Positions 39,801 to 49,077 of a stretch of DNA of 64,000 nt are shown piece by piece. A model generated the notes under the pieces. That model saw nothing but the letters and a program-made list of their open reading frames with translations, was not told the DNA's origin and did not search any database. Both the position numbers and the translations under genes were made by a program. Source of the stretch: a virus. The DNA is taken from IMG/VR virus record IMGVR_UViG_3300025411_000008, positions 1 through 64,000 of that record; one strand, written 5' to 3'. How positions within the stretch are numbered: the stretch's first letter is position 1; every line of letters starts with the position of its first letter.

Positions 39801-40084
39801 TTATACGTAATAACAATAGGTTGACTGCTTGGCCCACCGAAGTCAGTGTTTGACAACCAGTAAGTTGCTGTCTGTGGATTGAAAGACAACAAGCCATTTG
39901 ATTGGTTTGTTGTATTGAAGTTAGGATCAGCGTAGTTAGAAACACTGGTATTGTTGAGTGAGTCAATGACACCAGTTTGAGCATAGATCTGGTTATAGAC
40001 AAGACCATCTGAAGTCAATGCAGGCGTAATATTGCCTGACACATAGTCGTCTAGTGGATCAGTATTATTTGGTAATACAGGCAT
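36857..40084 (-). CDS. Large baseplate or fibre protein
   Basis: A 1075-residue, beta-rich, Asn/Thr/Ser-rich protein with almost no Cys. Its repetitive sequence (GTSSGILVSGGSNTVTYNF, SGTTVTGSTVNLTAASGF and similar) suggests several immunoglobulin- or jelly-roll-like modules, possibly carbohydrate-binding. It is the last of the baseplate operon, following the wedge protein with a TAATG overlap. In contractile phages this place often holds large adhesins or wedge proteins that meet the host surface. Exact role unknown. Confidence 0.6.
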   Translation of the reverse strand: MPVLPNNTDPLDDYVSGNITPALTSDGLVYNQIYAQTGVIDSLNNTSVSNYADPNFNTTNQSNGLLSFNPQTATYWLSNTDFGGPSSQPIVITYNLSNTTYYNSITMSVLNVPCYVELLDQNMNALPGASTFTIAGGSDIFTTTDWSFIEYNAPTNITSLNSANNTTFTYPLTGTTAVNVRITRNKTVQSANSQNVLYSVAYSVGIENFRIKLNIQQTSDIPSVVVSGTANMIVQNRLGFVENYSFVTNATSNMFQSISGTNYWRSAPQPVKDSIVYFYAELSDPTPTVINRFYIDPLYSGCRFNVYYSTNTTSGNTIDPGNFTWTPIQSDFTLRKGIYEIPRTSATYLKFEFTQLQAEVYDLPFDSIDRTINVFPLDVEQYYSNLEQEIIDGNAVKYSTIGNSNIGTQGLGTSSQNTNQLTASTIFGLSTSTVSNNSWPALAALNDVQQGTSLNGISSSVQIIDPSTSYKLLDSNGNYNNNSYTDFLYRRFPNTRVHQYNQVTINQTWHQAYFVGIRYINAFYETVYDDLRGTPGNLISRNGTTSGFSSGYPSDINYVGLSPDETATTPFFNTIDAFTSFNIGGLTTDWRSFLTQGNPIQSDPTLLNKLSNYTISTMVGGLNSTMTLTGTLGKSTIYSVAPITSGSTYGVQSSPYQTGNNVMNYNDANFLTTSGWVAGSGTTVTSAVVSWSGYSGSSTSPSSGTSSGILVSGGSNTVTYNFTLPNVFDISGATPYTTQLGSASLGVVGYASYAPTSGMSYYFLTNLQSSGTTNVTMTTRFINSTTSGVISGTTVTGSTVNLTAASGFSIITATGASYNASIPSNTVQVVLSGTASGVPYEVYQAGAFTTPTNIWISPTDRNNMRVSGVARMFLPNTNIGSYRVSLYAVSSTNVQTEIAYKTYTANQLPLNSWFDVQLNGYTIANYTSFFIRVVQTNTAVTEKFYLSMLAPFYHPVRYEYRNNTSSSYRPIAVGINDPNYFISNSLNVPSSGIQIRMTALDPNVYIAGVSVIPQYRQNPYYANLNIDYQGTSKTNELPVRTSIENKPYFQLNKNVYPSEFSLDNIAGTIIPYSVD

Positions 40085-41088
40085 TATTGTGCTCCATACA
40101 CCGTTGAAGTTACACTTAAGGATGGGTTTGCAATGCTGTCAGAGATACCGCTACTAAGATCTGATACGTTTGCTGAAACGATATTGCCTGTGAGGTCGAT
40201 CGAGATTTCTTGTGTCTGCAAGTGAGAGAAGTATGGCGCAACATTGTTCGTGTTGTTCTTCAACCAGTAACGCGTGTGCGACCCTGGCACAAGCGTTGAA
40301 GGCGTGCTAATCATTGTGGTATTAACAGTTGGCTGTAGGAAGTGATACTCCGAGTATCCACTTGCTGCAACATAAGTAAGCGGTGTCTGCGTAAGGTTTG
40401 CTAATGGTGCACCAAAGCTGAACTGGAAGTTAGCGAAGCCCAGCTGCTGAATGGTTTGCAGAATTGTCTGCTTCTTGCTCTGGTCCCAGGTGAAAACACC
40501 GCTATTATTAGTGGAGTCAAGAATAGGAATGAGCACAATTTCGTTCGCTGGGTTCAAAGCAGCTGGGTATGTCCCTGTTACAGAGCTAGTGTCTGTGCCT
40601 GAGTACGTTGTACTTCTACCGTATCCTGGAGTTCTCCAACTCTCAACAACATAGAATTTAACCTGTGTCAGAGCTTCACAGAGCGTCTTAATGCCCCAGA
40701 GGGTACAACCTGTCTGAAAGGCTTCAGCGGCACCTAGAAGGCGCTCACGGTAGTTTGAGTCCTTGATGCGTACTTCCTGCCATTGTGTATTGGTTAATTG
40801 GTCAATGAAAGGGTTGGTAGCAAAGCTATAGATCTCAGGTGCAATACGCTTTACATTCAGAATCGTACCAAGAATAGTATCGAGGTTGCTGTACTCAAGT
40901 GTTTGTTGGCCGATGCTCGCTGCAATCTGAAGATTTCTCAACTGACCCGTACCACTATTGCCAAGCAAGATCTTCATCAATGTGGTTAAGTTGTCACCAT
41001 CATTAAAATTGTAGATGTCGTCGGGAAAGTTTCTTACCTTCTCAAGGAAGGTAGAGTGAAGAGCAAGCGAGTAAGTATTGCCAGCCAT
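40084..41088 (-). CDS. Baseplate wedge-like protein
   Basis: A 334-residue protein downstream of the J-like gene, in the place where P2 gpI-type or T4 gp7/8-like wedge proteins lie. The N-terminal 150 residues are helical (LHSTFLEKVRNFPDDIYNF, LLGNSGTGQLRNLQIAA); the C-terminal half is beta-rich with SLSVTSTVYGAQ at its end. No enzyme motif. TAATG overlaps on both sides indicate coupled production with the J-like and large fibre proteins. The wedge role is inferred from position. Confidence 0.6.
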   Translation of the reverse strand: MAGNTYSLALHSTFLEKVRNFPDDIYNFNDGDNLTTLMKILLGNSGTGQLRNLQIAASIGQQTLEYSNLDTILGTILNVKRIAPEIYSFATNPFIDQLTNTQWQEVRIKDSNYRERLLGAAEAFQTGCTLWGIKTLCEALTQVKFYVVESWRTPGYGRSTTYSGTDTSSVTGTYPAALNPANEIVLIPILDSTNNSGVFTWDQSKKQTILQTIQQLGFANFQFSFGAPLANLTQTPLTYVAASGYSEYHFLQPTVNTTMISTPSTLVPGSHTRYWLKNNTNNVAPYFSHLQTQEISIDLTGNIVSANVSDLSSGISDSIANPSLSVTSTVYGAQ

Positions 41089-43559
41089 TAGAAGTTGCTG
41101 GCTCCTCTAATTGTGTAAAGAATGTTGTAAAGAGAAGGCAGCGTATTGCTAGGAAGAATAAAGTCGCTAGTAAATGTCTGCAAGACGGTTCCGTCAGGCG
41201 CAGTAGTGCTAACGCTTGTAATCTTTACGTTGGCGATACCAGGCACTGATAGAAACTGTGATGCCAAACCAGCAAACGTCAAAGTGCCGAAGTAATTAAA
41301 CCCATTGAAGTATGAGCTAATAAGATTTGTAGCGTTAGAAAAGACTGTGCTTTGGCTGTAACTATTGTCAAGAACTACACGTGCATTGATCGTTAAAGAA
41401 GCAAACTGCGCTTGGTGAACAAGCGTGTTGACGCCGAGAGGCCTGCTCTGCTGGATAAGGGACTCAACAGTTGTAACATCACCATTGTAATCGTGAGCAT
41501 AAGTAACCCATGCTGAGCTTGATGGCAATGCAGGCCATCCTGAAGGAGGTGTAGACGTATCGAAAGCAAGGCCAGACATGTCGAGGATGCTGTTCTGATT
41601 AAGGGTCTGGTCATACAATGGGTAGACGATTGCTTTACCACTAAGGGTAACAGTGCCAGTAGCAGTGGTATTCTGGTTCAGGTAGATGCCGTTGCTAGTT
41701 ACGCTGCTAATAAAGAACTGACTGCCAGAAGTTAATGTACCTGTTGCCAAGGCAAGTCCTGGGTAGAGGAACGTATTAGCGTTGCTTACCGTAACGAATG
41801 TACCACCTAATCCGTCAGAAGTCACAGTACCAGTGAATGTGACGTATGGGTAAGGGTTAAGAGCGATTGGATAGATGTAACTAAGACCATTGGTGGTGTT
41901 ATACAAGGTAACAGTATCTGCAACTCCGCTAGAGGAAGTGCTAATCTGCGACGGGAAATTGATCAATGGCTTCTGGTTCAATGATACGTAAATATCATTT
42001 GTTGTAGCAGTGTTTGTTGCTGCTGTTACACCACTTCCAAGCGTATAGTTTTGAGTGTTTAAGTAACTCCTACTGTTACCCGAAATCAAAACGGAGGTGG
42101 GGTTATAGCTACTTTGTTCGTATACCTGGGTTGCTGTAGTGCCATTGATAAAGATATCAACGAAGTTACCGCTCGTGATTGTTGTCGAACGGCTCGAGGC
42201 AGGGCTGTATTCAGATGTTAGACTGACCTGGCTACCATTGAATAAAATACCTGAGGCAGCATAATAACTATTGTTAAGGATGTTGATCTTCAAAGGAATA
42301 GTAAGTGCTGTACCGCTTGGGTAGTAGTAGTCAACTAAGTTAGCAAACGTTGACTGGTTTGAAGTATTAAACCCATAGCCAACTAGTTCATTGCCTTGTG
42401 GGAAAAGGTAACCACTATACGTAGGGTTGTAAGACAAGGTACCAGATGTACCAATGTCTGGGTTGTTTGATGTAATTGACTCATAGAAGTAGAAGTTACC
42501 GCTACTAGTAATACCACTGGTCGTTGCTGTGCCACCTGTACCAGACATGGTTATTCTGTAAGGGCTAGGGAGGTTGGCAGTGATATTGAAGCTACCTGCT
42601 GTGTTCAGGTTGGTTGTACCACTAACGCCGGATACGGTGTAAGCAAAACCACTGCTTAAAACATAACCCGGGTATAGACCTGAGATAGTAGTGTTCAAAG
42701 AAGTTTGCAAACCGCTTGGGGTCGAACCACCACTAATTGAGATGCTAGCTACGTTTACTGTTCCCGTGTACGTGATGTTGTTGACGTTCATACCACTGTA
42801 TGCGACAAAGTTCAGAGTAGCTGTAGTGCCACTAGCAGTAACACCAACGGTTGAACTGATCTGCAACTGTTCATTGTAGAAATACTGTGTGCTATTTGCG
42901 GTTGCCAGGGTTACATTTGGGTTTTGCAAAGCAGTCAAAACATACTTACCAAATGTACCTGTGGTGTTGTTGAAAGCAGTGTTCTGCCATCTTGATCTAA
43001 GAGCTGAGTCGCTTTCTGTGTCAAGTCCACCAGATAATGGGTTGGTATTAAAAACGCTACCGATGCCGAAAAGACTGCCGACAAGATTTGTAATTGCACC
43101 CGCAGGGGCGTTACCAATCGCTCCTGGGATAGAAGCTACGACCGGCACATCAACAGAAGTATCACCAATACCAATGATTGCTGGAGCAGTAGTCGCAAAG
43201 TAGATAGAGGATACGTAATTACCACCAATTGGGATAGCAACCTGAGTTCCAACGGGAACGTCAAGGATGTTTGTGGCTGGAGTACCGCCTGTACTGAAGG
43301 TTACAAGGCCCGATGCTCTCTTGCCGAGCTGACGGTATACGCCGAAAAGGTTGCAGAAGTTGTCGAGCTGATTGCCATTCTTCGTATTGATGTTATAACT
43401 ATATGCTTGCAGCACTGAGTTGTTGTTTGCTGTAGCGATCTCTTGGGCGACAGCTTCCAAAATCTTGTACGTTGCTGTTCCAACGCTAACGTCCCAGGTG
43501 GGGTCGTAAACGGAAAGGGCGGCTTGAAGCCTAGCGAGAACTCCTGTTGTATCAGCCAT
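41088..43559 (-). CDS. Baseplate J-like protein
   Basis: An 823-residue protein with a baseplate J (Mu gp47/P2 gpJ)-like N-terminus: SVGTATYKILEAVAQEIATA, LDNFCNLFGVYRQLGKRASG, then VPVGTQVAIPIGG and GIGDTSVDVPVVASIPGAIG, the usual glycine turns and beta pattern. DTESDSALRSRWQ is typical of the domain. The rest is a long beta-rich insertion before a J-type end near VESLIQQSRPLGVNTLVHQ. J-like proteins form the wedge ring that connects hub and fibres in contractile tails. The gene overlaps the gp25-like gene upstream by 8 bases. Confidence 0.85.
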   Translation of the reverse strand: MADTTGVLARLQAALSVYDPTWDVSVGTATYKILEAVAQEIATANNNSVLQAYSYNINTKNGNQLDNFCNLFGVYRQLGKRASGLVTFSTGGTPATNILDVPVGTQVAIPIGGNYVSSIYFATTAPAIIGIGDTSVDVPVVASIPGAIGNAPAGAITNLVGSLFGIGSVFNTNPLSGGLDTESDSALRSRWQNTAFNNTTGTFGKYVLTALQNPNVTLATANSTQYFYNEQLQISSTVGVTASGTTATLNFVAYSGMNVNNITYTGTVNVASISISGGSTPSGLQTSLNTTISGLYPGYVLSSGFAYTVSGVSGTTNLNTAGSFNITANLPSPYRITMSGTGGTATTSGITSSGNFYFYESITSNNPDIGTSGTLSYNPTYSGYLFPQGNELVGYGFNTSNQSTFANLVDYYYPSGTALTIPLKINILNNSYYAASGILFNGSQVSLTSEYSPASSRSTTITSGNFVDIFINGTTATQVYEQSSYNPTSVLISGNSRSYLNTQNYTLGSGVTAATNTATTNDIYVSLNQKPLINFPSQISTSSSGVADTVTLYNTTNGLSYIYPIALNPYPYVTFTGTVTSDGLGGTFVTVSNANTFLYPGLALATGTLTSGSQFFISSVTSNGIYLNQNTTATGTVTLSGKAIVYPLYDQTLNQNSILDMSGLAFDTSTPPSGWPALPSSSAWVTYAHDYNGDVTTVESLIQQSRPLGVNTLVHQAQFASLTINARVVLDNSYSQSTVFSNATNLISSYFNGFNYFGTLTFAGLASQFLSVPGIANVKITSVSTTAPDGTVLQTFTSDFILPSNTLPSLYNILYTIRGASNF

Positions 43560-44001
43560 TTACGCTAACTCCATTATTATCGATATATACGTTAAGATTA
43601 ACATTGCTATTTGCCATGGTCAACAAGTTAATATTAGCTATGATTGTTGTGTTTTGTATGCTTACATTAACTGAAGTGATGCTTTGAATGATTTCACTCT
43701 TATTCCAGTTTGAAAGCTGTGAAGAGTTTTGTGAAAGCTGTAGAGACTGAACCTGATTAACCATGTATAATTGCAAAACTCTATTAATTTCGCTCTTCAC
43801 TGAGCTTATGGTAGAGCCATTCTGCGTACCGCCAATCATCCCTGGCAATAAGCTACCTACGTTTGGGGTAGTATACCCAGTTCCAAGAGGCTCTTCAAGC
43901 CACAATGTGAGGTCTTGCACAAGCTTATTTTGGCCAACGATGAACTGGATCTTCCCACTGTTTAACTGGATGTCTCCGTTGCTGACCGCGATAGTTTTCA
44001 T
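43552..44001 (-). CDS. gp25/W-like baseplate wedge protein
   Basis: A 149-residue protein with the pattern of gp25/DUF2634-like baseplate proteins: QFIVGQNKLVQDLTLWLEEP, LGTGYTTPNVGSLLPGMIGG, then VKSEINRVLQLYMVNQ. In the family this protein sits at the centre of each wedge, binding the sheath. Its position right upstream of the J-like gene is the usual one. Confidence 0.7.
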   Translation of the reverse strand: MKTIAVSNGDIQLNSGKIQFIVGQNKLVQDLTLWLEEPLGTGYTTPNVGSLLPGMIGGTQNGSTISSVKSEINRVLQLYMVNQVQSLQLSQNSSQLSNWNKSEIIQSITSVNVSIQNTTIIANINLLTMANSNVNLNVYIDNNGVSVNG

Positions 44002-44033
44002 ACTATCTTAGGCAAAATAAGGGCTGTAGTACA

Positions 44034-44840
44034 TTACGCCTGGCTGACAGTCATTGTCCAGGATGGGATTGAAGGGCCGTATGGTGGCGTTGGCCACGCT
44101 GGTGCATAACCATTAGCCACACTTGGTTGAGCAGCAGCATAAATTTGGTTTGGTGTATCTACTGCCCAAACCAACTCCATGAAGTCTCCAGCACTCATTT
44201 GTTGAATAAAGTTCCAAGAAGGCAAAGCATAAGGAGATTTAGCATAAATACTTATTTCTCCGCTTGACCATGGTGTGTCTGCTCCATTTATTCTTGCCCA
44301 TATGCTTGCATTGTATGTTGAGTTGCCACCAACTCCAACAACAGCAAATTGTGCACTGAAGCTAAAGATGTAAACACCCGCTGCATCGGGGGTAATTCTA
44401 CTGCCTGATACTAGAGTAAACCCTTGTGATCCTGCATCGTTGTTGAAAGTTACCGTATAAGGCGTTCCGCTAGCCACTGCGATCTGATTAGTTGTGTCGT
44501 AGTAGTTACCATAGGTTGATGAGTATTGTGGAAGGATATCAGTGCTATTGATCTGACGCGTTGTAGAGTCAAATATGCCAGCGTATAGATACAAGCGGTA
44601 CAAACTAGTGCGTTTTTCAACCCACCAAACCTGATCAGGTGCAATCTGCTGAAGGTTGATGCCTGCTGGGTATGCCTGCAGATCGATCTCGATCTGAAAG
44701 CCCTTCATGTCTAAGCCCAGACAGTAATAGTTATTAGGTGCGCCTGCAGCATTGCTGAATGGGTGCAGCAGAGGACCCGTCGTTAGGATCACTCTTCTTA
44801 CGTTGAGATTGCTACTCGTTTTTGAACCGCTGATGTTCAT
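44034..44840 (-). CDS. C1q/TNF-like jelly-roll baseplate protein
   Basis: A 268-residue protein. The second half has FTLVSGSRITPDAAGVYIFS, then ASIWARINGADTPWSSG and WNFIQQMSAGDFMELVWAVD, the order of strands in C1q/TNF-like trimeric jelly rolls (F-Y-x-F ... W-x-R ... L-x-G-D-x-[VIL]-x-L). Such domains commonly form trimeric host-binding tips. Here it lies between hub and gp25-like genes, so it may be a central spike or receptor-binding part of the baseplate. The N-terminal half (GLDMKGFQIEIDLQAYP) is unrecognised. Confidence 0.6.
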   Translation of the reverse strand: MNISGSKTSSNLNVRRVILTTGPLLHPFSNAAGAPNNYYCLGLDMKGFQIEIDLQAYPAGINLQQIAPDQVWWVEKRTSLYRLYLYAGIFDSTTRQINSTDILPQYSSTYGNYYDTTNQIAVASGTPYTVTFNNDAGSQGFTLVSGSRITPDAAGVYIFSFSAQFAVVGVGGNSTYNASIWARINGADTPWSSGEISIYAKSPYALPSWNFIQQMSAGDFMELVWAVDTPNQIYAAAQPSVANGYAPAWPTPPYGPSIPSWTMTVSQA

Positions 44841-47644
44841 GCTAGATTCAATCCATAGCTCATAATTTTACCATTTTTCATAGGCGCTGTGAGAGTGGCT
44901 TGTGTAGTGAACCCACCTGAACGGTCACCCGTGTGAATGACTGATGATACATAGAACATGTAATTGTTCTGTGTGGCAGTCTCGTCAGTTACGTTCATAG
45001 ACACTCTCATACCTGGATAGAGCTCAGGCATAAATGTAAAGGTAACATTGCTAACGTATTGATTGGTCCATTGCTGCATGAAGGTATACAAGGCATAAAT
45101 ATACTCAAGAGACAATGAGTGAATCATATTCTGCTCATTAACGTATGGTCTCATGCCATATCTATCAAGGAATGTCGCTGCAGACAATGTATTTTGCTTT
45201 GTTGTCGGTTCGCTTAATGATTGAGAACCAAACAGCATTGACATCGTTGTTGCATCTTGGATGCTAACGATACCGTTGGTAGTAAGATAGTCAGCATTGC
45301 TTACCTGTTGACCGACGCCGTTGGTGTCACCAACAATACCTACGTGTGTTGCAAGTTGGTTATCATCATGATAAATCTGAAAGTCGATGATTTCAACTGG
45401 GCTAATGTCTAGAACAGGGTCAGTGCCATAAATGCCGTAGTAGTCAGGGAACCATGCAACGAAGTCACCATTTGGTGCACTCATATATGAACGCATGCCT
45501 CCCTGCATAATTTGAGTCAAGTCTTGCATGACAGGGTTGTCAAGCAGGAAAGCTCTTGGTGTACCAAGCATTGAGCTCGATCTTGGGTCGAACTGTGGCA
45601 TACCAAACAAGTTGTTGTATGACTTGGCAAGGTTGATTGTTGCTCGTTGTTGCGGGTCGTTTGGGTTAAGCGTCGTTGCTTTATCTGTGGTAGATGTAGA
45701 AGAGTTGTAATCAGTATTCAATAGAGAGGTTGCTTGAGCACCAGTCCAGCTATTGATTAACGTTAATGGTGAACGAGCACCAATATACTGTTGACCAGCA
45801 TATCCTTTGCTTGCAAAGATGGTCTTACCACCCACCATGTCAGGCCAAAAAAGCTTCTGAATGTGAGGACCTACTCCATAGGTGGATGACTCAATGGCCC
45901 AACCGACTCCTGGCTCACTGGGAATATTGTCAAGCCCAACACCTAAAGGTGGTTGCTGTCCAAACCCTCCGATCAGAATAGAAACGTGGTTAGGAAGGGG
46001 TCCTGCCTCACCAATAACATTCCAGAAAATTAAAGCACCAGGGGTTGGTATTGTATTCTTATCAGACCAGATACCATACGTATCGGGTAAGCTACCGTCA
46101 AGTGGGCCACATTCACCAGTTGTATTGCTACCATGAAGATTAATACCAATTTGTTGGTAAGCCCAGTAAGCAAGTCCTGAGCAGTCAAAAGCACCGTTCT
46201 TTGCTCCATAGGCAGTAGCAGGAGTCATTCGTGTTACTTGACGACCATCATATTCAGTTGGCTTCTGCGTATAAGCATCGCCAAGCTGACCGGCAAGTAC
46301 ATAGATAAGCTTATTAACTGCTTCTGTCCAAAGAAGGCCACTATTGGCAAGGGTTGTTCCTCCACCATAGGTCGAGTTGGCGTTTGCTTGATCAGTTTTT
46401 GATGGAACAACAACACCAGCAACTGGTGAAGTTGTTGGGTCTGGCCAACTTGTACTAATTGTTATAGGTCCTGGGTCTTCTGTGGAGTTCCATTTCGTAG
46501 GGTCACTAATTTTACCATTAAGGTACGCTGCAACACCTGGGTGAACCTGTATATAATCAACAGTCGGGTCATATACTGCATATCCCTTGAGCGATTGATT
46601 TGCTTTTTGTGGGATAGATGTTGCTCTTAGATTAACAACAAGGTTGTTGCTGCTATATAGTTGAATAATTCTTCCATCAGCCCCAAACGTACTTGGGTTA
46701 TTCATCAACCATGTTTTTGCATTGTCTTGAATCGTTTGATATTGCTTCTTTTGTTCTGAAGTGAGCTTATCTGTTACCTGGTACTGCAAGAATGACCAGG
46801 GTGCTGAGCAGTAAAAGATATCTTCTGTAATAAGATTATCGTTTACTGGGTTCATCGTGTTAGGACCCGGAAAGTTTGCTTTGCCACCAGCGATTGGGCT
46901 AGTTAAGAAACCTCTTGCTTGATTAGCAGTAAGAGAAACTCCAATACCTTTATCTGGTGCACTAGTATTGCTTGTCGTGCTTAGGTCTGTTGAACTGCCC
47001 TGAGATCTTGATTTATTAACATTTAGAATATTAGCAAGGTCTTGCACTGCATTCTGATTAAGTTGCTCGCCAGCTAGCATTCTTGTATAAGCTTGAGCTG
47101 CATAGTTAATGAATTGATCTGGAACGTTTTGAATGTGAATGCGATCAGGATTCCAGCCGCAAACACCATAAAGCATATTTACAACAGCAGTTGCTACGCC
47201 ACCATCATTAAGAGTTTGCTGTGTACTCCGAGCAACTTTGTCCATAAAATTAAGCAGCAAGCTTTGGTACTTGACAAGCGTGTCATCCCAATAAGTAACT
47301 TGAAGAATACGCAGAGTACAATTAGCTGTGATCTGGATAGGCGTTGGCACCAGTGTCTCGATAGGAGCATACGTGACATAGCCTGTAAACACTTGTACCC
47401 ACTGTGTTCTCTTTAGGAAAACAGTAATACGGTCCATAGTACTGATTTGGTTAGGCATACCAAAGTTATACTTACGGCCTGGGTTGTTTAACGTGCAGTT
47501 GAAACTACTCACTGCATTCATCTCACGGTCCACTGTAAAGTTCATTACATCAGCAGACACGTCCATAGGCCCAGCAGCAACTGAGTCAATGACAACACTG
47601 ATGTCCGGCGAATAAATGAAGGTACCTGATTGATTAAAGCTCAT
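44837..47644 (-). CDS. Baseplate hub with NlpC/P60 peptidase
   Basis: A 935-residue protein. The N-terminal 200 residues look like a gpD/gp27-type hub (PGRKYNFGMPNQISTMDRIT, FTGYVTYAPIETLVPTPIQI). The middle has an NlpC/P60 cysteine-peptidase domain: GAFDCSGLAYWAYQQIGINL (catalytic Cys, about residue 482) and PNHVSILIGG (catalytic His, about residue 544), as in tail lysins that cleave peptidoglycan stem peptides. The C-terminal third resumes hub-like beta sequence. It would drill the wall during injection. It joins the gene upstream by ATGA overlap. Confidence 0.8.
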   Translation of the reverse strand: MSFNQSGTFIYSPDISVVIDSVAAGPMDVSADVMNFTVDREMNAVSSFNCTLNNPGRKYNFGMPNQISTMDRITVFLKRTQWVQVFTGYVTYAPIETLVPTPIQITANCTLRILQVTYWDDTLVKYQSLLLNFMDKVARSTQQTLNDGGVATAVVNMLYGVCGWNPDRIHIQNVPDQFINYAAQAYTRMLAGEQLNQNAVQDLANILNVNKSRSQGSSTDLSTTSNTSAPDKGIGVSLTANQARGFLTSPIAGGKANFPGPNTMNPVNDNLITEDIFYCSAPWSFLQYQVTDKLTSEQKKQYQTIQDNAKTWLMNNPSTFGADGRIIQLYSSNNLVVNLRATSIPQKANQSLKGYAVYDPTVDYIQVHPGVAAYLNGKISDPTKWNSTEDPGPITISTSWPDPTTSPVAGVVVPSKTDQANANSTYGGGTTLANSGLLWTEAVNKLIYVLAGQLGDAYTQKPTEYDGRQVTRMTPATAYGAKNGAFDCSGLAYWAYQQIGINLHGSNTTGECGPLDGSLPDTYGIWSDKNTIPTPGALIFWNVIGEAGPLPNHVSILIGGFGQQPPLGVGLDNIPSEPGVGWAIESSTYGVGPHIQKLFWPDMVGGKTIFASKGYAGQQYIGARSPLTLINSWTGAQATSLLNTDYNSSTSTTDKATTLNPNDPQQRATINLAKSYNNLFGMPQFDPRSSSMLGTPRAFLLDNPVMQDLTQIMQGGMRSYMSAPNGDFVAWFPDYYGIYGTDPVLDISPVEIIDFQIYHDDNQLATHVGIVGDTNGVGQQVSNADYLTTNGIVSIQDATTMSMLFGSQSLSEPTTKQNTLSAATFLDRYGMRPYVNEQNMIHSLSLEYIYALYTFMQQWTNQYVSNVTFTFMPELYPGMRVSMNVTDETATQNNYMFYVSSVIHTGDRSGGFTTQATLTAPMKNGKIMSYGLNLA

Positions 47645-48309
47645 TTCAGTCCTTTCAAGATAGCTTTGGTACCAGCAGTAAGATTATTGATGTTGATCCA
47701 GCCACTACCATAAGCGTTAATATCTGCCGCTGTTGGTGCATAAGTTATACCACCAGGTCCTTGGCCGCTAGTACCTGACATAGCAGTTGCTGGCGTGTTC
47801 GCTACATTTGGAGTCAAGATATTCATTGTATACTGCGTTGTAAATGAGCTCTGGAACCTAACATATTGCTTATCTACTGTCTGAATCCAGCCAGTGTGTT
47901 GAATAACATCTAATGGGTCCTTGCTAATTAACGTATTGTAGATGGGCAATGTATTATCAGAGTTATTATAGTACGTTAATGTCATTGGCGCAACAGTAGA
48001 GCCATTAATGATTGCATTATAATGAGAATAAATAGCATCTTGGAATTTATTCATTTTAGAGAAGCCATCTGCAGGATCGATATCTTCGTAACCAAGGGTT
48101 AGTCGGGCCCCACCAATGGAGATAAGTGGCCACAATGCATCAAACTGGAACATCATTTGAGCGCGACGAATAGGTATCCAGCTCATGCCAGCACGAACCT
48201 GTTGACTAGAGAACTCATTGTTGCTGCTAGTGCTGATCGTCTGCATCCAGATATCAAATGTGGTTAAACTACCATTGTAGTAGAGAGTTACTGTAGCGTT
48301 CCCAGCCAT
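47641..48309 (-). CDS. Tail/baseplate protein
   Basis: A 222-residue protein from the ATG at 48309; it overlaps the small gene upstream by 22 bases. Beta-rich (NATVTLYYNGSLTTFDIWMQ, RRAQMMFQFDALWPLIS) with a Gly/Pro-rich C-terminal part (SGTSGQGPGGITYAPT). No enzyme motif. In position it corresponds to a hub-proximal protein. The pattern IPIRRAQMMF also suggests kinship with the 60- and 200-residue proteins beside it, all likely tail-tip components. Confidence 0.55.
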   Translation of the reverse strand: MAGNATVTLYYNGSLTTFDIWMQTISTSSNNEFSSQQVRAGMSWIPIRRAQMMFQFDALWPLISIGGARLTLGYEDIDPADGFSKMNKFQDAIYSHYNAIINGSTVAPMTLTYYNNSDNTLPIYNTLISKDPLDVIQHTGWIQTVDKQYVRFQSSFTTQYTMNILTPNVANTPATAMSGTSGQGPGGITYAPTAADINAYGSGWININNLTAGTKAILKGLK

Positions 48310-48470
48310 TGTTCCCAACTCGCATCTGGTGTTTTATTTGCTTCATGGATGATACCCATGTTATTACTCCATGCAAACCCATTGAAGCTAATCGTTTGTT
48401 GGCCTGGATAAAGAATCGGTGTAGTGACTCTACAGTTTGCGTATGTGGTTCCAGTATTGATGTTATCCAT
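48288..48470 (-). CDS. Small tail protein
   Basis: A 60-residue protein starting at the ATG at 48470, just after the upstream stop (48475). It contains LYPGQQTISFNGFAWSNNM, then a C-terminal DASWEQWLGTL. The longer ORF from 48533 would overlap its neighbour by 59 bases, which makes the shorter one preferable. A tail-tip component by position. Confidence 0.5.
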   Translation of the reverse strand: MDNINTGTTYANCRVTTPILYPGQQTISFNGFAWSNNMGIIHEANKTPDASWEQWLGTLQ

Positions 48471-48474
48471 AAGA

Positions 48475-49077
48475 TCATCCAGTCTGAGAATTGTTAGTGT
48501 TAGTAGGTTGAATTGCGCCGCTTTGCAGTGCATTGATTACGTCTTGATACTGTAGGTTACTAAGTGCAGAGGAAAGTCCCGTCCACTGAGGGCTAAACCC
48601 AACTCCTTCTGCGATCTTATTCACTGCATTCAAACTTGCAGCATTGGTAGCGATATTAGTGAGGTCTTGTTGCACTTCCATCATGATTACATAAGGGTAC
48701 TGCACGGTTGTTACACCCCAGCCCATTTGAAAGTTCTCGAGGAAGACTCTATAACTTAAATTACGACTAGGAATATTTATGCTCATAGACTGCTTAGTCT
48801 GATTCTGGTTATCCTGCATTGTTTTGAAGTCTTTAAACAATTGCATCAAGGTACCACGGTTACCAGCTTCGCCTTGCATAGTCATAGTTGTTATCTGTAC
48901 AGAAAGCAACTGTACGACACGACCACCAATAGTGCTGTAACTTTGTGTATTCATGTTGTAGCTCCAGTTCAACTGATTAATGTTGAAAGGGAAACTGTAT
49001 ACAGTACCGGTTGTATTATCTGTTAAATACGCTACATCAGGTGTATTTTTATCGAGGAAGGGGGCTACGCTACTCAT
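48475..49077 (-). CDS. Tail protein downstream of the tape measure
   Basis: A 200-residue protein coupled to the tape measure gene by TAATG. It has SFPFNINQLNWSYNMNTQSY, then GGRVVQLLSVQITTMTMQ, a pattern of proteins that follow the tape measure in contractile tails (hub/LysM-like, T4 gp53-like position). FLENFQMGWGVTTVQYPYVI is typical of phage baseplate-initiator beta folds. The C-terminal 50 residues are Ala/Asn-rich. Confidence 0.6.
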   Translation of the reverse strand: MSSVAPFLDKNTPDVAYLTDNTTGTVYSFPFNINQLNWSYNMNTQSYSTIGGRVVQLLSVQITTMTMQGEAGNRGTLMQLFKDFKTMQDNQNQTKQSMSINIPSRNLSYRVFLENFQMGWGVTTVQYPYVIMMEVQQDLTNIATNAASLNAVNKIAEGVGFSPQWTGLSSALSNLQYQDVINALQSGAIQPTNTNNSQTG

